Positions 52,349 through 63,634 are shown, numbered from the stretch's first letter. The stretch: 64,000 nt of DNA from Siccibacter turicensis LMG 23730 (GCF_000463155.2 NZ_AWFZ01000017.1:1-64000), one strand, 5' to 3'. Program-made: numbers and translations. Notes: generated by a model from the letters alone, not told the origin.

Positions 52349-53241
52349 GCTTTGCCTCCCAGCGCGCGATCAGCGATACGGCAGAAGTGCATAGCCGCGA
52401 GCGTGCCGCCGTAGAACCAGGCCGCAGGCACGCGCTGGAAACGGTGCTGACGTATAAACGGCATCGCCTGCCACAGCGGGGTGGCGGCCACACGCTGATA
52501 GAGCGCGTCGTCCCCGTGTTCAAAGCAGATGACGTCGGCATCTTTGATCGTGGCCAGCCGTTCGATGCCAACCACCATGCTGCCCCAGAAGTTGGTTTCG
52601 CCGTGCCAGGCGTTTTTCACGCCCCAGTGGTCAAACACCTGCTGAAACAGGCTGTTGTCACCGAGCACCAGCACATGCCGCTCGTCCATGGTACACATCA
52701 TCAGTACCGGACGGTCGCCGCGTGCCTTAAAGCGGGGGGCGTAGCGCTCAAGGGTCTCATCAAAGTGCGCCAGGTGGCGCTGCGCCTGCGGCCCCAGATC
52801 CAGCAGGTCAGCCAGCTCAACCAGAGAGCGCTTCGCAAGCGTTAGTGGGTGCTTACCATCACTGAAATTAAATCCGCGTCCCGGTGCGATACGGGCCAGG
52901 GTTTCCGCTGACGGACCATAGCCTGTCGACCAGATAATCATCGAGGGCTTCATCTGGATCAGCAGTTCGAGGTTCGGCTCGGTGCGCAGGCCAACGTCGA
53001 TTACGCCGTCCGGCAGCACGGGTTCATTGACCCACAGCTTATAGTTGGGCACATCGGCAACGCCGTAGGGCGTTACGCCCAGCGCCAGCAGCAACTCCAC
53101 CGGCAGCCATTCAAGGGCCACGATGCGGTGCGGATCGACGCTTGCCGCCTTGCTTTTCGCGGCATGCCACAGCAGCGGCGAGAGCGCCATGGCGGTGAGC
53201 AGCCGGCGTCGCGTCAGAGAGGGAATGATCGGTTCGCGCAT
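52345..53241 (-). CDS. fhuD: Ferric hydroxamate-binding periplasmic protein FhuD
   Basis: Receives Fe-hydroxamates in the periplasm and hands them to FhuBC. 298 aa. The N-terminus has a twin-arginine signal, LTRRRLLTAMALSPLLW, fitting Tat export as known for FhuD. The class III fold has DPHRIVALEWLPVELLLALG and a long central helix. It shares one base with fhuC and overlaps fhuB by 4 bp. Confidence 0.96.
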   Translation of the reverse strand: MREPIIPSLTRRRLLTAMALSPLLWHAAKSKAASVDPHRIVALEWLPVELLLALGVTPYGVADVPNYKLWVNEPVLPDGVIDVGLRTEPNLELLIQMKPSMIIWSTGYGPSAETLARIAPGRGFNFSDGKHPLTLAKRSLVELADLLDLGPQAQRHLAHFDETLERYAPRFKARGDRPVLMMCTMDERHVLVLGDNSLFQQVFDHWGVKNAWHGETNFWGSMVVGIERLATIKDADVICFEHGDDALYQRVAATPLWQAMPFIRQHRFQRVPAAWFYGGTLAAMHFCRIADRALGGKA

Positions 53242-54038
53242 CAGTAGACGAAGCTCACGGGGGCGTTACCGCCCGGATGCGGCAGGATGCCCATCGGAAT
53301 ACCGTAGATCTGCTCCAGCGTTTCGCTGCACATGATCTCCTGCGGGGTGCCCTGGGCAATCATCTCCCCGCCGCGCAGCGCCACCAGCCGATCGCAGAAG
53401 CGCGCCGCCATGTTGATGTCGTGCAGGACGGCAATCACCGTCAGACCGCGCGAGACGCTCAGCCGCTGGATCAGGGAGAGCACGTCCATCTGGTGCGCGA
53501 TATCCAGCGCCGAGGTGGGCTCGTCGAGCAGCAGGCAGCGGCTGTTCTGAGCGACCAGCATCGCAATCCACGCCCGCTGACGTTCGCCGCCGGAGAGGCT
53601 GTCCACCAGCCGCTGGGCAAAGGGTTTGAGCCCGACCTGCGCAATGGCGTCATCAACGCGCTCGCGATCCTCCGCGCCAAAACGTCCCAGTGCGCCGTGC
53701 CACGGGTAGCGGCCAATGGCGACCAGTTCACGCACGGTCATGCCTTCCGCCTGCGGCAGCTGCTGCGGCAGATAGGCCACTTCCCGGGCAAACGCCTTAC
53801 TTTTCCAGTCGTCGAGCGGGGTGCCGTTTAACAAAATGGTGCCCTCGCTCGGACTCTGGTGGCGACCCAGCATTTTGATAAGCGTCGATTTTCCGGAGCC
53901 GTTATGACCAATCAGGCCCGTTACGCGCCCGGCGGGGAAAGTCAGGGAGAGAGAGTGCAGCAGCGTGCGACCGGGCACGCGAAAGGAGACGTCAGACAGC
54001 GTGAAGGTTGAATCGGGATGCGTTTTGTTATCCTGCAT
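53241..54038 (-). CDS. fhuC: Ferric hydroxamate ABC transporter ATPase FhuC
   Basis: ATPase of the FhuBCD importer. From ATG at 54038 it has 265 aa, the E. coli length; the longer open frame runs into the fhuA-fhuC hairpin. Walker A GHNGSGKST, signature LSGGERQR, Walker B CLLLDEPTSALD and switch His in VLHDINMA are all present. Confidence 0.97.
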   Translation of the reverse strand: MQDNKTHPDSTFTLSDVSFRVPGRTLLHSLSLTFPAGRVTGLIGHNGSGKSTLIKMLGRHQSPSEGTILLNGTPLDDWKSKAFAREVAYLPQQLPQAEGMTVRELVAIGRYPWHGALGRFGAEDRERVDDAIAQVGLKPFAQRLVDSLSGGERQRAWIAMLVAQNSRCLLLDEPTSALDIAHQMDVLSLIQRLSVSRGLTVIAVLHDINMAARFCDRLVALRGGEMIAQGTPQEIMCSETLEQIYGIPMGILPHPGGNAPVSFVY

Positions 54039-54051
54039 AAAAGCCAACTTG

Positions 54052-54081
54052 TAAAAGGGCACGGCGAACCGTGCCCGAAAA
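54052..54081 (-). terminator. fhuA-fhuC intercistronic hairpin
   Basis: GGGCACGG-cgaa-CCGTGCCC, an 8-bp perfect stem followed on the minus strand by TTTTACA. The short T-run suggests partial termination, giving more fhuA than fhuCDB. Confidence 0.65.
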
Positions 54082-54085
54082 CGAA

Positions 54086-56278
54086 TTAGAAACGGAAGGT
54101 GGCGGTTGCCACAACCTGACGCTCTGCGCCCCAGTAACACGCCGTGTCACGGTAGCAGCTTGAGACATACTCACGATCAAACAGGTTGTTCACGTTCACC
54201 GCGATTGAGGAGTCCGGTAAGCCAACCCGGCCAAGGTCATATTTGACCATCGCATCCACCAGGGTGTAGCTGCCAACCTTAAAGGTATCGTTGTTCGCAG
54301 CGTAGAAGCTGGAGGTATCGCCGACATAACGCGTGCCTGCACCGAAGGTGAAGCCGCTCAACGCCGTTTCGTTGAAGGTGTAATCCATCCACAGCGAGGC
54401 CATATTGCGCGGCACTTCGGCAGGACGCTTACCTTCAAAGTTGGTGTCATGCGTATATTTTGCATCCGTGTAGCTGTACGCCGCGGTCAGGTTGATGTTG
54501 GCGTTAACCGCAGCCTTCGCTTCCAGTTCCACACCGCGAGAGCGAATTTCGCCGCTCTGGACGCTAAACAATGCGTTTGTCGGATCGGCCGTCAGGTTTT
54601 TATCTTTGGTCAGCTGGAAGACAGCGGCGGTCAGCACAACCGGCATATCTTTCGGTACGTATTTCACACCCGCTTCATACTGCTTGCCGGTGGACGGATC
54701 GAAAGGCTTGCCCTGCTGTGACGCACCGGAAACCGGCTCGAAGGACTCGCTGTAGCTGAAGTACGGAGAAATACCGTTGTCGAACAGATAGTTCAGGCCG
54801 CCGCGCCAGGTAAACTGCTCATCGTTAATTTCGGCGGTGCTGCTGCTTGAGCGCGTGAAGGTAGAGGTCTTCGCGAAGTCGTAGCGGCCGCCCAGCGTCA
54901 GGACAAACTTATTCCACTCCGCCTGATCCTGGACATACAGGCCAGTCTGCTCCTGGCGGTTAACGATTTCATACGGATAACCGTTGAGCACCACGTTCGG
55001 ATTGCCGTACTGCGGATTCTGCATATTCAGCGGGCTGGCAGAACCATAATCCGCATCAATATCGTTACGCATACGCATATAGTCAACGCCGGTCAGCAGG
55101 ATGTGATCGACATCGCCAGTGGCGAAGGTGGTTTGCGCCTGGGTATCCACGCTGAAGTTATTCAGATCTTCATCAGAGCGGACATAGGCCCGGCTAATCT
55201 GCGCAGGGGCAATATAACCATTACCGTAAACGGCGTCATACAGGGTGTGAATACGCGTATAGCGCAGGTTCTGACGCACGGTCCAGGTATCGTTGAACGC
55301 GTGGGCGAAGCTGTAGCCGACCATCTGCTGACGACGAGAATATTTATTGTCTTTCTCACCTTCATTGAAATCGACCGGGAGCTTATGCGCGTTGCCGTTG
55401 GCGTCAATGTATGGCACCACGGTGCCTTCGCGCGGCAGCCAGCCGTAGAAGCCCGCATCCGGATCGCTCTGGAAGTTGCTCAGGAACGTGAAGTCCGTTT
55501 TATCGCTCGGACGCCAGCTAAAGGACGGCGCGATGGCGTAACGGCTGGATTTCGCCATTTTCTGCTGTGCGTCTTCGCTACGACCGAGGCCGGTCAGACG
55601 GTAGGAAAACTCACCGTTGTCATCCAGCGCATCGCTGAAGTCGAAACCGGTCTGCCACAGATTATTGGTGCCCATTTTGAACTGCACTTCTTTGAGCGGC
55701 TCAGTGGTCGGGCGCTTGCTGACCATGCTCACTACCCCACCCGGATGGCTTTTACCATACAGGACGGAGACCGGGCCGCGCAGCAGTTCTACACGCTCCA
55801 GGAAGTAAGGATCCATGGACACTTCAGAATAGTTATCGCCCTGAAGCTTCATGCCATCCAGATACTGGTTGGTATTCGCCCCGGTCGAAGCGGAGAAGCC
55901 GCGAATCGAAATCACATCCAGGGTCGTTGAGCTGCCGCGGGTGGAGAATACGCCCGGCGTGTAGGCCAGTGCGCTTTTCACCGTCTGCGGTTGTCGGGTA
56001 TCCAGCTCTTCACGCGTCACTACCGACACCGACTGCGGTGTTTTTTCAATCGGGGTGTCGGTTTTGGTGGCGGTGGCCGTGCGCTTCGCGGCGATGGTTG
56101 GGGCCGGGCCCCACGCGCTTTCCTGCGGGGCTGCCGCAGAAACGATGATGGTGTCTTCTTTTTGTGCCGTCTGCGCCGCGGAGGCGGTCATGGACAGGCT
56201 ACCTGCTGCGGCAGCAACGAGCACCGCAAGCTTGCACAGGGAGGTGTTGAGTGGCTGAGAAGCGTCAGAACGTGCCAT
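54086..56278 (-). CDS. fhuA: TonB-dependent ferrichrome receptor FhuA
   Basis: Outer-membrane receptor for ferrichrome-type siderophores, in E. coli also for phages T1, T5, phi80 and colicin M. 730 aa against 747 in E. coli. A signal peptide of about 35 residues, the TonB box EDTIIVSAA, a plug domain (about 60-190) and a 22-strand barrel ending in ERQVVATATFRF. The plug and loops differ from E. coli, and the paired cysteines near the end (SCYRDTACYWG) are kept. It leads the fhuACDB operon behind a Fur box. Confidence 0.95.
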   Translation of the reverse strand: MARSDASQPLNTSLCKLAVLVAAAAGSLSMTASAAQTAQKEDTIIVSAAAPQESAWGPAPTIAAKRTATATKTDTPIEKTPQSVSVVTREELDTRQPQTVKSALAYTPGVFSTRGSSTTLDVISIRGFSASTGANTNQYLDGMKLQGDNYSEVSMDPYFLERVELLRGPVSVLYGKSHPGGVVSMVSKRPTTEPLKEVQFKMGTNNLWQTGFDFSDALDDNGEFSYRLTGLGRSEDAQQKMAKSSRYAIAPSFSWRPSDKTDFTFLSNFQSDPDAGFYGWLPREGTVVPYIDANGNAHKLPVDFNEGEKDNKYSRRQQMVGYSFAHAFNDTWTVRQNLRYTRIHTLYDAVYGNGYIAPAQISRAYVRSDEDLNNFSVDTQAQTTFATGDVDHILLTGVDYMRMRNDIDADYGSASPLNMQNPQYGNPNVVLNGYPYEIVNRQEQTGLYVQDQAEWNKFVLTLGGRYDFAKTSTFTRSSSSTAEINDEQFTWRGGLNYLFDNGISPYFSYSESFEPVSGASQQGKPFDPSTGKQYEAGVKYVPKDMPVVLTAAVFQLTKDKNLTADPTNALFSVQSGEIRSRGVELEAKAAVNANINLTAAYSYTDAKYTHDTNFEGKRPAEVPRNMASLWMDYTFNETALSGFTFGAGTRYVGDTSSFYAANNDTFKVGSYTLVDAMVKYDLGRVGLPDSSIAVNVNNLFDREYVSSCYRDTACYWGAERQVVATATFRF

Positions 56279-56316
56279 TGTAGTTTCTCTGAGTGAAAGT
56301 AACGAACGATAACGTA

Positions 56317-56336
56317 AACGAGAATTATTATTATGC
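56317..56336 (-). promoter_or_regulatory. Fur box upstream of fhuA
   Basis: Minus-strand GCATAATAATAATTCTCGTT resembles the Fur 7-1-7 pattern TGATAATNATTATCA, about 40 bp upstream of the fhuA start. It fits iron repression of fhuACDB. Confidence 0.75.
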
Positions 56337-56489
56337 GGGGGGATAATATTCGAAACGCTGTACGCTTAGCAAGCAGTACGCGGCCTGATGGCGCTAAGGG
56401 CGTAAGAAATAACCAGACAACGCGCAGGGTAATTATCGAGAATAAGGGCGCAAAGAATTTGCGCCAAGGCGCGCCGGACGGACAGAAAT

Positions 56490-56516
56490 AAAAAAGGCGG
56501 CCAGAGGCCGCCTTTT
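56490..56516 (-). terminator. mrcB terminator
   Basis: AAGGCGGCC-aga-GGCCGCCTT, a 9-bp stem. The minus strand continues TTTTTTATTT, 20 bp after the mrcB stop. Confidence 0.94.
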
Positions 56517-56535
56517 CGGGTCGCGTGATGCAACC

Positions 56536-59079
56536 TCAGTTGCTGCCGAACATATCCTTAATCCAGCCAGCCACGCCGTCGCTTTTCTCTTCCTGCTGCG
56601 GCTGCTGCTGCTGCTGCGCAGGCGCCTGCTGCTCTTGCGGCGTCTCGGCAAACGGGTTGTTAGACTGCTGCTGTTGATACTGCTGGCTCTGCTGGCACAG
56701 CGCATCCGGATTGCTGGTCCACACCGGCAGGACGCGGGTACCGCCGCCCATGCACTGGAAGTACCCGGCGTCATCCACCGACATATCGACAATATCTTCC
56801 GGCGGGGTCAGATCCAGCGGGATCGGCGACTGGTTGGTCAGATAACGCTGGTAGATAGACATCGCCCCGCTCGCCCCATAAAGTTTGGTCGGCTGGTTGT
56901 TGTCGCGTCCTACCCAGGTGATCACCACTTCACGCCCGTCGATACCGGCAAACCAGGTATCGACCTGATTGTTGGTTGTCCCGGTTTTCCCGGCCAGATG
57001 CAGCTGCGGGAACTTCGCTCCGAGCTGACGACCGGTACCGCGCTGGATCACCTGCTGCATGGTATAGAGCGTCAGGTACGCCGCCTGCGCCGGTACCGCA
57101 CGCTCCGCCTGCGGGAAGCTCTGGAACAGTACCGCGCCATCTTCGGCAATTACCGAACGCAGCACCGACATCGGCGCGCGGTTACCGCCGCTGGCGATGG
57201 TCTGGAACGCCTGCGCCACTTCCACCGGCGTCAGGTTAAGCGCCCCAAGCAGCATCGCCGGAACCGGACGCAGCTGCTCTTTCGGCACGCCGAGTTTAAC
57301 CCAGGTGTCGGTGACGGCAGGCAGCCCCAGCGCCAGACCGAGGTTAACGGTCGGCACGTTCATGGAGCGGGCCAGCGCATCCACCAGCATCACCTGGCCG
57401 CTGAAACGACGATCGTCGTTCTGCGGGGACCAGACCTGGCCGTTCGGCTGACGCAGCGACAGCGGCGCATCGGCGATCCAGGTGTTCAGGCGATACTGGT
57501 TAGGCTGGCTCAGCGCCGTGAGATAGGTCGCCGGTTTCGCCAGCGAGCCAATCGAGCGGCGCGCCTGCATGGCGCGGTTGTAGCCGGCAAACTGCGGGTT
57601 CGCCCCGCCGACCATGGCACGTACTTCGCCGGTAAAGCGGTCCACGACCACCATCGCGGTTTCCAGATCCTTCAGCTTGCGCTGCTTGATCAGGGCCGGA
57701 ATGCCTTCGGTAGCCGCTTTCTCTGCGGCGTCCTGCGCGACCGAGTCAAAGGTGGTGAAGATCTTCACGCCGGAGAGATCTTTAACCTTATCGCCCAGCT
57801 TCGCCTGAAGCTCCTGGCGTACCATCTGCATAAAGGCCGGCTGCGGAGAGATCACCCCGCCGCGCGGCTGCACGCCCAGCGGACGCGCGCTCAGCATCTC
57901 GTACAGCTCCTGGTCGATAACCTTCTGCTCCTGCAACAGACGCAGCACCAGGTTACGACGCTCCAGCGCCAGTTTCGGGTTACGCCACGGGTTATACAGC
58001 GACGCGCCCTTCACCATCCCGACCAGCAGCGCCTGCTGATCGAGGCTCAGCTCTTCCACCGGACGCCCGAAGTAGTAAAGGCTGGCCAGCGGGAAGCCGC
58101 GGATCTGATCGTCGCCGCTCTGCCCGAGGTACACCTCGTTAAGATACAGCTCCAGAATGCGGTCTTTGCTGTAGCGGGCATCCATGATGAGCGCCATGTA
58201 GGCCTCATTGGCTTTACGCCACAGGGTACGCTTGTTGGTCAGGAACAGGTTTTTCACCAGCTGCTGCGTCAGCGTACTGCCGCCCTGCACCGCGCGGCCC
58301 GCGGTGAGGTTTGCCACCACCGCACGGCCAATCGACCATACCGAAATACCGTCGTGCTCATAGAAGTGGCGGTCTTCGGTGGCGACCAGGGTATCCACCA
58401 GCAGATCCGGGAACCCGGTGCGCGGCACAAACAGACGCTGCTCACCGTTCGGCGAAGAGAGCATGGTGATAAGCCGTGGGTCGAGACGGAAGAAACCGAA
58501 CTGGCGGTTGCTGTCCATGTTCTCGATGGACTCCAGGCGGTTGCCGTCGAACACCAGACGCGCGCGCACCTGACCCTCTTTGCTGTCCGGGAAATCGAAC
58601 GGACGGCGGATCATCTCAATGCTGTTGCCCTTAACGGTAAACTCGCCGGGACGCGTCATGCGGGTCACTTCGCGGTACTGCGTAGCCTCCAGCAGTTTGA
58701 CCATCTCCTGCTTACTGTACGGCATATCCGGCTCAAGGTTCACCATCCGGCCATACACCGCCGCGGGCAGCTGCCACACTTTACCGTCAATGCGGCTGCG
58801 GATTTGCTGATCGAGGTATACGCCGTAGGCGGCAAACAGCACCACAAAGACGATAAACAGCTTCAGCAGCAGCCACAGCCATTTCCGGCCCTTTCCCTTG
58901 CCGGACTTACGCCCTTTGCCTTTTACCTTACGCGGCATCGGTTCTCCATCGTCATAGTCGTCATTCTCATAATCGTCGTCGCGCTCATCGTCCCTGAGCT
59001 GACGACGGCTCACCTTTTGCTTTGCCGGACGTGCAGGCTTGCCTTTACGTCCGATAGGTTCGCGGTCATTCCCCGCCAT
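56536..59079 (-). CDS. mrcB: Penicillin-binding protein 1B
   Basis: Class A PBP with lipid II glycosyltransferase and transpeptidase activities, used in cell-wall synthesis with LpoB. ATG at 59079 (7 nt after GGAG) gives 847 aa (844 in E. coli). A cytoplasmic tail with alternating acidic and basic runs (about 1-60) precedes a membrane helix (about 66-87). The UB2H domain follows, then the GT51 block ([17 protein letters not shown] with the catalytic Glu). The transpeptidase motifs are [11 protein letters not shown] and KTGTTN. The C-terminal tail is Gln-rich. Confidence 0.97.
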   Translation of the reverse strand: MAGNDREPIGRKGKPARPAKQKVSRRQLRDDERDDDYENDDYDDGEPMPRKVKGKGRKSGKGKGRKWLWLLLKLFIVFVVLFAAYGVYLDQQIRSRIDGKVWQLPAAVYGRMVNLEPDMPYSKQEMVKLLEATQYREVTRMTRPGEFTVKGNSIEMIRRPFDFPDSKEGQVRARLVFDGNRLESIENMDSNRQFGFFRLDPRLITMLSSPNGEQRLFVPRTGFPDLLVDTLVATEDRHFYEHDGISVWSIGRAVVANLTAGRAVQGGSTLTQQLVKNLFLTNKRTLWRKANEAYMALIMDARYSKDRILELYLNEVYLGQSGDDQIRGFPLASLYYFGRPVEELSLDQQALLVGMVKGASLYNPWRNPKLALERRNLVLRLLQEQKVIDQELYEMLSARPLGVQPRGGVISPQPAFMQMVRQELQAKLGDKVKDLSGVKIFTTFDSVAQDAAEKAATEGIPALIKQRKLKDLETAMVVVDRFTGEVRAMVGGANPQFAGYNRAMQARRSIGSLAKPATYLTALSQPNQYRLNTWIADAPLSLRQPNGQVWSPQNDDRRFSGQVMLVDALARSMNVPTVNLGLALGLPAVTDTWVKLGVPKEQLRPVPAMLLGALNLTPVEVAQAFQTIASGGNRAPMSVLRSVIAEDGAVLFQSFPQAERAVPAQAAYLTLYTMQQVIQRGTGRQLGAKFPQLHLAGKTGTTNNQVDTWFAGIDGREVVITWVGRDNNQPTKLYGASGAMSIYQRYLTNQSPIPLDLTPPEDIVDMSVDDAGYFQCMGGGTRVLPVWTSNPDALCQQSQQYQQQQSNNPFAETPQEQQAPAQQQQQPQQEEKSDGVAGWIKDMFGSN

Positions 59080-59160
59080 GCTCATTCTCCAACAAAGTTC
59101 AGGCGCAAAGGCCCGATTTTTATCTCTTGCCCCATCAGGGAAAAGTAGAAATCTCTCAAA

Positions 59161-59175
59161 GTCACCGAGGGTGAC
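59161..59175 (-). terminator. Weak hairpin after hrpB
   Basis: GTCACC-gag-GGTGAC stem; only TTTGAG follows on the minus strand, so termination here would be weak. Confidence 0.35.
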
Positions 59176-59183
59176 GCCTGTCG

Positions 59184-61622
59184 TTATGATGAGGGATTGC
59201 TGTATTTACGCGTGCGCGTTGTCGGCGCCGCCGTAGCCGGATCGTCCGGCCATACGTGTTTTGGATAGCGCCCTTTCATCTCTTTTTGTACCTCGCGGTA
59301 CGCCCCGCTCCAGAACGCGCTCAGGTCGCGCGTGATCTGCAGCGGCCGCTGGGCCGGAGACAGCAGCTCCAGCACCAGCGCCACGCGCCCTTCGGCAATG
59401 ACCGGGGTGGTGGCTTCGCCAAACATCTCCTGCATCCGCACCGCTAACGCGGGTGGGTTTTCATCATCGTAGCGGATGGCAATCCGGCTTCCGGTGGGCA
59501 CAGTGTAATGAGTTGGCAGCGCACTATCCAGCCGTTGACGCAGCGGCCAGTCGAGCAGGTGCAGCAGCGCCCGTGCCAGATCGATGTTTTGCAGCGCGCG
59601 CAGCGAGTGTACGCCGTGCATCTCCGGCAACAGCCACTGCTCAAGCGAGGCCAGCAGCGAGGCGTCGTCCACGGCGGGCCACGCATACTCGGGCAGCCAG
59701 CGCGCCGCACAGCCCAGCCGAATCCGTAGCTGCTGCGCCGCCGCACTCCAGTGTAGGGTGCTAATTCCTTTCTCGCGAATGCCGTTTAGCATGGCGCGGT
59801 GCAGCTCCTCCTCGGAGGGCTTCGCCAGCGGTTTTACGCTCACCACCAGCTGACCAATCTGGCTGCGCCGCAGCGCTTTCAGCGTGCCCTGGGTATCGTC
59901 CCACTCCACCACATCGCGCTGCTCAAGTAGCGTCGGGCAGTCGGCCAGCAGACGGTCGATATCCACGGCCATCGCCTGCAGGATGCGCGCGTCCGGGCTG
60001 GTGCTGGTCTGTAGCAGAAGCGGCGCGATCAGCCACTCGTGGCGGCTGAGCGCATCGTCGTCGTCCAGCATGGCGCCCATGCCGTTGGCGAGCTGATAGC
60101 GCCCGCCCTGGCCGCGCCGCCGGGCAATCCGGTCGCCGAACGCCTGCGCCAGCAGAGCCGGGGCGAGCGCGCTGTCCGGCTGCCCGCCGGGCTGGGAGAG
60201 CCGGTTAAGCAGCTGGCGGCTGCGCTGCTGCCACGCCGGGTTGCTGCGGGTAAAGGCGCTGGCGAGATCGCTGCCGGCGTTGCGCGGCGGCTCCTCAAGG
60301 ATCGCCACCAGCCGCGCAGCGGTGGCCTGCTGGTCCGCCGTTTTCGCCGCCACCAGCATCGCCGCGAGGCGCGGATCGTTGCCGGGCTTCGCCATCTCTC
60401 TGCCGCGCGCGGTCAGACGCCCCGCCTCCAGCGCGCCAAGCCGGGTTAACAGTTCACGCGCCGCGCGCAGGCTGGCATCCGGCGGGGCGTCGAGCCAGGT
60501 CAGCGCGTCGGGTTCGCAGCCCCATTGCAGAACGTCAAGCAGCAGCCCGGAGAGATCGGCCTGGAGAATTTCCGGATCGCCCTGCGCGGCGGCGCGTTCG
60601 GCCTGATCTTTGCCAATGAGGTGCAGGCAGATGCCGGGCGCGAGACGTCCGGCGCGGCCCGCCCGCTGGGTCATGGAGGCCTGGCTGATGCGCTGGGTAA
60701 TAAGCCGCGTCAGGCCGGTGCGGGGGTCGAAGCGCGCCACGCGCTCCTGGGCGCTGTCCACCACCAGCCGAATGCCTTCAATGGTGAGGCTGGTTTCGGC
60801 GATGTTGGTGGCCAGCACCACTTTGCGGTAGCCCGCCGGTGCCGGCACGATGGCGCTGCGCTGCGCTTCAAGCGGCAGCGCACCATAAAGGGGGCACAGC
60901 AGCACATCGTCCGCCACCCGCTCTTTCAGCTGCTCCTGCACGCGCTGGATTTCACCGACGCCCGGCAGAAACAGCAGCAGCGAGCCCTGCTCTTCGCGCA
61001 GCAGCGAGGCGACGGTCACGGCGATCGCTTCATCCGCACGCTGATGGGCAGGCAGCGCGGCATAGCGGCGCTCCACCGGAAACGCCCGCCCTTCGGAGAC
61101 GATCGTCGGCGCATCGGGCAGCAGCCGTTGCAGACGTTCGTTGTCCAGCGTGGCGGACATAATCAGCAGTTTCAGGTCGTCGCGCAGCCCCTGCTGCACA
61201 TCCAGCAGCAGCGCCAGGGCAAGATCTGCCTGCAGGCTGCGCTCGTGGAACTCGTCGAGGATCACCAGCGACACGCCCGTAAGCTCAGGATCCTGCTGGA
61301 TCATGCGCGTCATGATCCCTTCGGTCACCACCTCCAGCCGCGTTTTTGGGCCAACGCAGGTGCGGGCGCGCATCCGGTAGCCCACCGTATCGCCAGGCTG
61401 TTCGCCGAGCAGCTCCGCCAGCCGCTGCGCTACGTTGCGCGCCGCCAGTCGCCGCGGCTCCAGCAGCAGAATGCGCCCGGCCATGCCGCCGTCGCGCAGA
61501 ATTTGCAGCGGCAGCCACGTCGATTTGCCCGCCCCGGTCGGCGCGTTGAGCAGCACCTGCGGCGCGGATTTCAGCGCGGCAAGCAGTTCGGGGAGGATGG
61601 CGGCAACCGGCAATGAGGACAC
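59184..61622 (-). CDS. hrpB: DEAH-box ATP-dependent helicase HrpB
   Basis: RNA-helicase-like protein of unsettled role; it loosely associates with mRNA-related processes and its loss is tolerated. The GTG at 61622 has CTGGAGC 5 nt upstream and gives 812 aa (809 in E. coli). Motif I GAGKSTW, motif II DEFHER, motif III SATLD, motif [10 protein letters not shown], then the HA2 and C-terminal HrpB domains ([13 protein letters not shown] at the end). It is 104 bp upstream of mrcB in the same direction. Confidence 0.95.
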   Translation of the reverse strand: MSSLPVAAILPELLAALKSAPQVLLNAPTGAGKSTWLPLQILRDGGMAGRILLLEPRRLAARNVAQRLAELLGEQPGDTVGYRMRARTCVGPKTRLEVVTEGIMTRMIQQDPELTGVSLVILDEFHERSLQADLALALLLDVQQGLRDDLKLLIMSATLDNERLQRLLPDAPTIVSEGRAFPVERRYAALPAHQRADEAIAVTVASLLREEQGSLLLFLPGVGEIQRVQEQLKERVADDVLLCPLYGALPLEAQRSAIVPAPAGYRKVVLATNIAETSLTIEGIRLVVDSAQERVARFDPRTGLTRLITQRISQASMTQRAGRAGRLAPGICLHLIGKDQAERAAAQGDPEILQADLSGLLLDVLQWGCEPDALTWLDAPPDASLRAARELLTRLGALEAGRLTARGREMAKPGNDPRLAAMLVAAKTADQQATAARLVAILEEPPRNAGSDLASAFTRSNPAWQQRSRQLLNRLSQPGGQPDSALAPALLAQAFGDRIARRRGQGGRYQLANGMGAMLDDDDALSRHEWLIAPLLLQTSTSPDARILQAMAVDIDRLLADCPTLLEQRDVVEWDDTQGTLKALRRSQIGQLVVSVKPLAKPSEEELHRAMLNGIREKGISTLHWSAAAQQLRIRLGCAARWLPEYAWPAVDDASLLASLEQWLLPEMHGVHSLRALQNIDLARALLHLLDWPLRQRLDSALPTHYTVPTGSRIAIRYDDENPPALAVRMQEMFGEATTPVIAEGRVALVLELLSPAQRPLQITRDLSAFWSGAYREVQKEMKGRYPKHVWPDDPATAAPTTRTRKYSNPSS

Positions 61623-61694
61623 AAATAGCTCCAGAGGGTTAACATTGAAAGGCGGGCATTGTAGCATCCCGGCAAACCATTACCGAGTCACCGC

Positions 61695-62231
61695 ATGACA
61701 GACCTCAACAGGCTATTTTTCGCACTCGAGATCCCCAAACCGCGCCAGCAGGAGATCGTCCGCTGGCGGGCCGCGCATTTTCCGCCCGAGGCCGGGAAGC
61801 CTGTCGCCGCCGCCAACCTGCACATGACGCTGGCCTTTCTCGGCGAGGTGAGCGCAGAGAAACAGCAGGCGCTGGTCGACCTTGCCGGACGCATCCGCCA
61901 GCCGGGCTTTACCCTGCGGCTGGATGACGCCGGACAGTGGCCGCGCTCGCGCGTGGCGTGGCTGGGTACGCGCCAGCCGCCGCGCGGGCTGTTGCAGCTT
62001 GCCGCCATGCTGCGCGCCCAGGCCGCACGCAGCGGGTGCTGGCAAAGCCCACAGCCGTTTCATCCCCATATCACCCTGCTGCGCCAGACCGACAGCGCGC
62101 TGCGCCTGCCCGCGCCGGGCTTTTGCTGGGAGTGCCCGGTAACGGAGTTTGTGCTGTACGCGTCGCGCTTTAGTCAGGGACGCACCCGCTACCAGCCGCT
62201 GCAACGTTTTCCCCTGGACAAGGAGTCGTAA
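61695..62231 (+). CDS. thpR: RNA 2',3'-cyclic phosphodiesterase ThpR (LigT)
   Basis: 2H phosphoesterase that opens 2',3'-cyclic phosphate and seals some tRNA halves through 2'-5' links. 178 aa. The two HxTx motifs are HMTL at 43-46 and HITL at 125-128. Its TAA shares one base with the sfsA ATG (TAATG), so the two are co-translated. It is divergent from hrpB. Confidence 0.94.
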   Translation: MTDLNRLFFALEIPKPRQQEIVRWRAAHFPPEAGKPVAAANLHMTLAFLGEVSAEKQQALVDLAGRIRQPGFTLRLDDAGQWPRSRVAWLGTRQPPRGLLQLAAMLRAQAARSGCWQSPQPFHPHITLLRQTDSALRLPAPGFCWECPVTEFVLYASRFSQGRTRYQPLQRFPLDKES

Positions 62232-62935
62232 TGCATTTCTCCCCGCCGCTCGCCCCCGCGACGCTTATCAAACGCTATAAACGGTTTCTTGCCGACGTGG
62301 TGACTCCCGACGGCGTTGAGCTGACGCTGCACTGCCCAAACACCGGCGCCATGACCGGCTGCGCCACGCCGGGGGACACCGTCTGGTACTCCACCTCGAC
62401 CGTGGCGACGCGAAAATACCCCCACACCTGGGAACTGACCCACACCCAGGACGGGGCGCTGATCTGCGTAAATACCCTGCGCGCCAACACGCTGGCGCGG
62501 GAAGCGCTGGAGTCAGGGAAAATTTCCGAATTACAGGGCTACGAGCGGGTATTGCGCGAGGTGAAATACGGCGCCGAGCGCAGCCGCATCGACTTTATGC
62601 TTCAGGCGGAAAACCGCGTTAACTGCTATATTGAAGTGAAATCGGTAACGCTCTCACAACAGGGAAATGGTTACTTTCCGGACGCGGTTACAGCGCGTGG
62701 TCAGAAGCATCTGCGGGAGTTGATGAGCGTGGTAGCCCAGGGAGATCGCGCGGTATTGCTGTTCGCGGTGCTCCACACGGCGATAGAACATGTCGCCCCT
62801 GCTCGCCATATCGATCCGACCTACGCGCAGCTGTTGTATGAGGCGCAGCAAAAGGGGGTGGAAATTCTTGCTTATAAAGCTACAGTTTCTGCCGATAACA
62901 TGACTCTGACAACGCCACTACCTGTCCGTCTCTGA
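62231..62935 (+). CDS. sfsA: Sugar fermentation stimulation protein SfsA
   Basis: 234 aa. OB-like N-terminal part ([24 protein letters not shown]) and a C-terminal PD-(D/E)XK nuclease-like core ([23 protein letters not shown], with Asp and Glu-Val-Lys). It was first found as a multicopy stimulator of maltose genes; the fold suggests nucleic-acid action, which is not proven. Confidence 0.95.
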   Translation: MHFSPPLAPATLIKRYKRFLADVVTPDGVELTLHCPNTGAMTGCATPGDTVWYSTSTVATRKYPHTWELTHTQDGALICVNTLRANTLAREALESGKISELQGYERVLREVKYGAERSRIDFMLQAENRVNCYIEVKSVTLSQQGNGYFPDAVTARGQKHLRELMSVVAQGDRAVLLFAVLHTAIEHVAPARHIDPTYAQLLYEAQQKGVEILAYKATVSADNMTLTTPLPVRL

Positions 62936-63113
62936 ACCACAGTTTTGGCAATGAAGACAATTTGTTCGGCCGCATGCGCGAATAAGCTTTTCCTCACAGG
63001 GTTGTCAAGTGTAACGTTTAGTTAATTGCTATCCGGAAAAGCTTCTGCTATTTATAGCGGCCTGATTTTTCCCCCGACATGGGGATCGATAGTGCGTGTT
63101 AAGGAGAATCAAC

Positions 63114-63569
63114 ATGCAAGAAGGGCAAAACCGTAAAACATCGTCCCTGAGTATTCTGGCCATCGCTGGGGTGGAACCGTATCAGGAGAAGCCGGGCGAA
63201 GAGTATATGAATGAAGCCCAGCTTTCACACTTCAAGCGTATTCTTGAAGCGTGGCGTAATCAGCTCAGGGATGAAGTCGATCGCACCGTCACACACATGC
63301 AGGATGAAGCAGCAAACTTCCCTGACCCGGTTGACCGCGCGGCTCAGGAAGAGGAATTCAGCCTTGAACTGCGTAACCGCGATCGCGAACGTAAATTGAT
63401 CAAAAAGATCGAGAAAACGCTCAAGAAAGTGGAAGACGAAGACTTCGGATTCTGCGAATCCTGCGGCGTTGAAATCGGCATTCGCCGTCTTGAAGCGCGT
63501 CCGACCGCTGACCTTTGCATCGACTGCAAAACGCTGGCGGAAATCCGCGAAAAACAGATGGCGGGCTGA
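63114..63569 (+). CDS. dksA: RNA polymerase-binding transcription factor DksA
   Basis: Binds the RNA polymerase secondary channel and, with ppGpp, represses rRNA and activates amino-acid promoters. From ATG at 63114 (AAGGAGA upstream) it has 151 aa. A coiled coil with tip residues Asp71 and Asp74 (DPVDRA), and a Cys4 zinc finger: Cys114, Cys117, Cys135 and Cys138. It would act on the rRNA promoters at the left edge. gluQ follows, behind a terminator. Confidence 0.98.
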   Translation: MQEGQNRKTSSLSILAIAGVEPYQEKPGEEYMNEAQLSHFKRILEAWRNQLRDEVDRTVTHMQDEAANFPDPVDRAAQEEEFSLELRNRDRERKLIKKIEKTLKKVEDEDFGFCESCGVEIGIRRLEARPTADLCIDCKTLAEIREKQMAG

Positions 63570-63595
63570 TCCAGCACGCGCAAGGGTAATCACAC

Positions 63596-63624
63596 GGCGG
63601 GAGCTTCTCCCGCCTTGTTTTTTT
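63596..63624 (+). terminator. dksA terminator / gluQ attenuator
   Basis: GGCGGGAG-ctt-CTCCCGCC stem followed by TTGTTTTTTT. The gluQ start is only 11 bp further on and has no promoter of its own, so it should depend on read-through. Confidence 0.92.
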
Positions 63625-63634
63625 AAAGACCAGC

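Noticed and set aside
56635-59148. 837-codon open frame on the plus strand opposite mrcB
   Set aside because: It lies almost wholly antisense to a clear PBP1B gene. Long antisense frames are expected in GC-rich genes with biased third positions. The product is Arg/His/Leu-rich with no domain, and no ribosome site is convincing.
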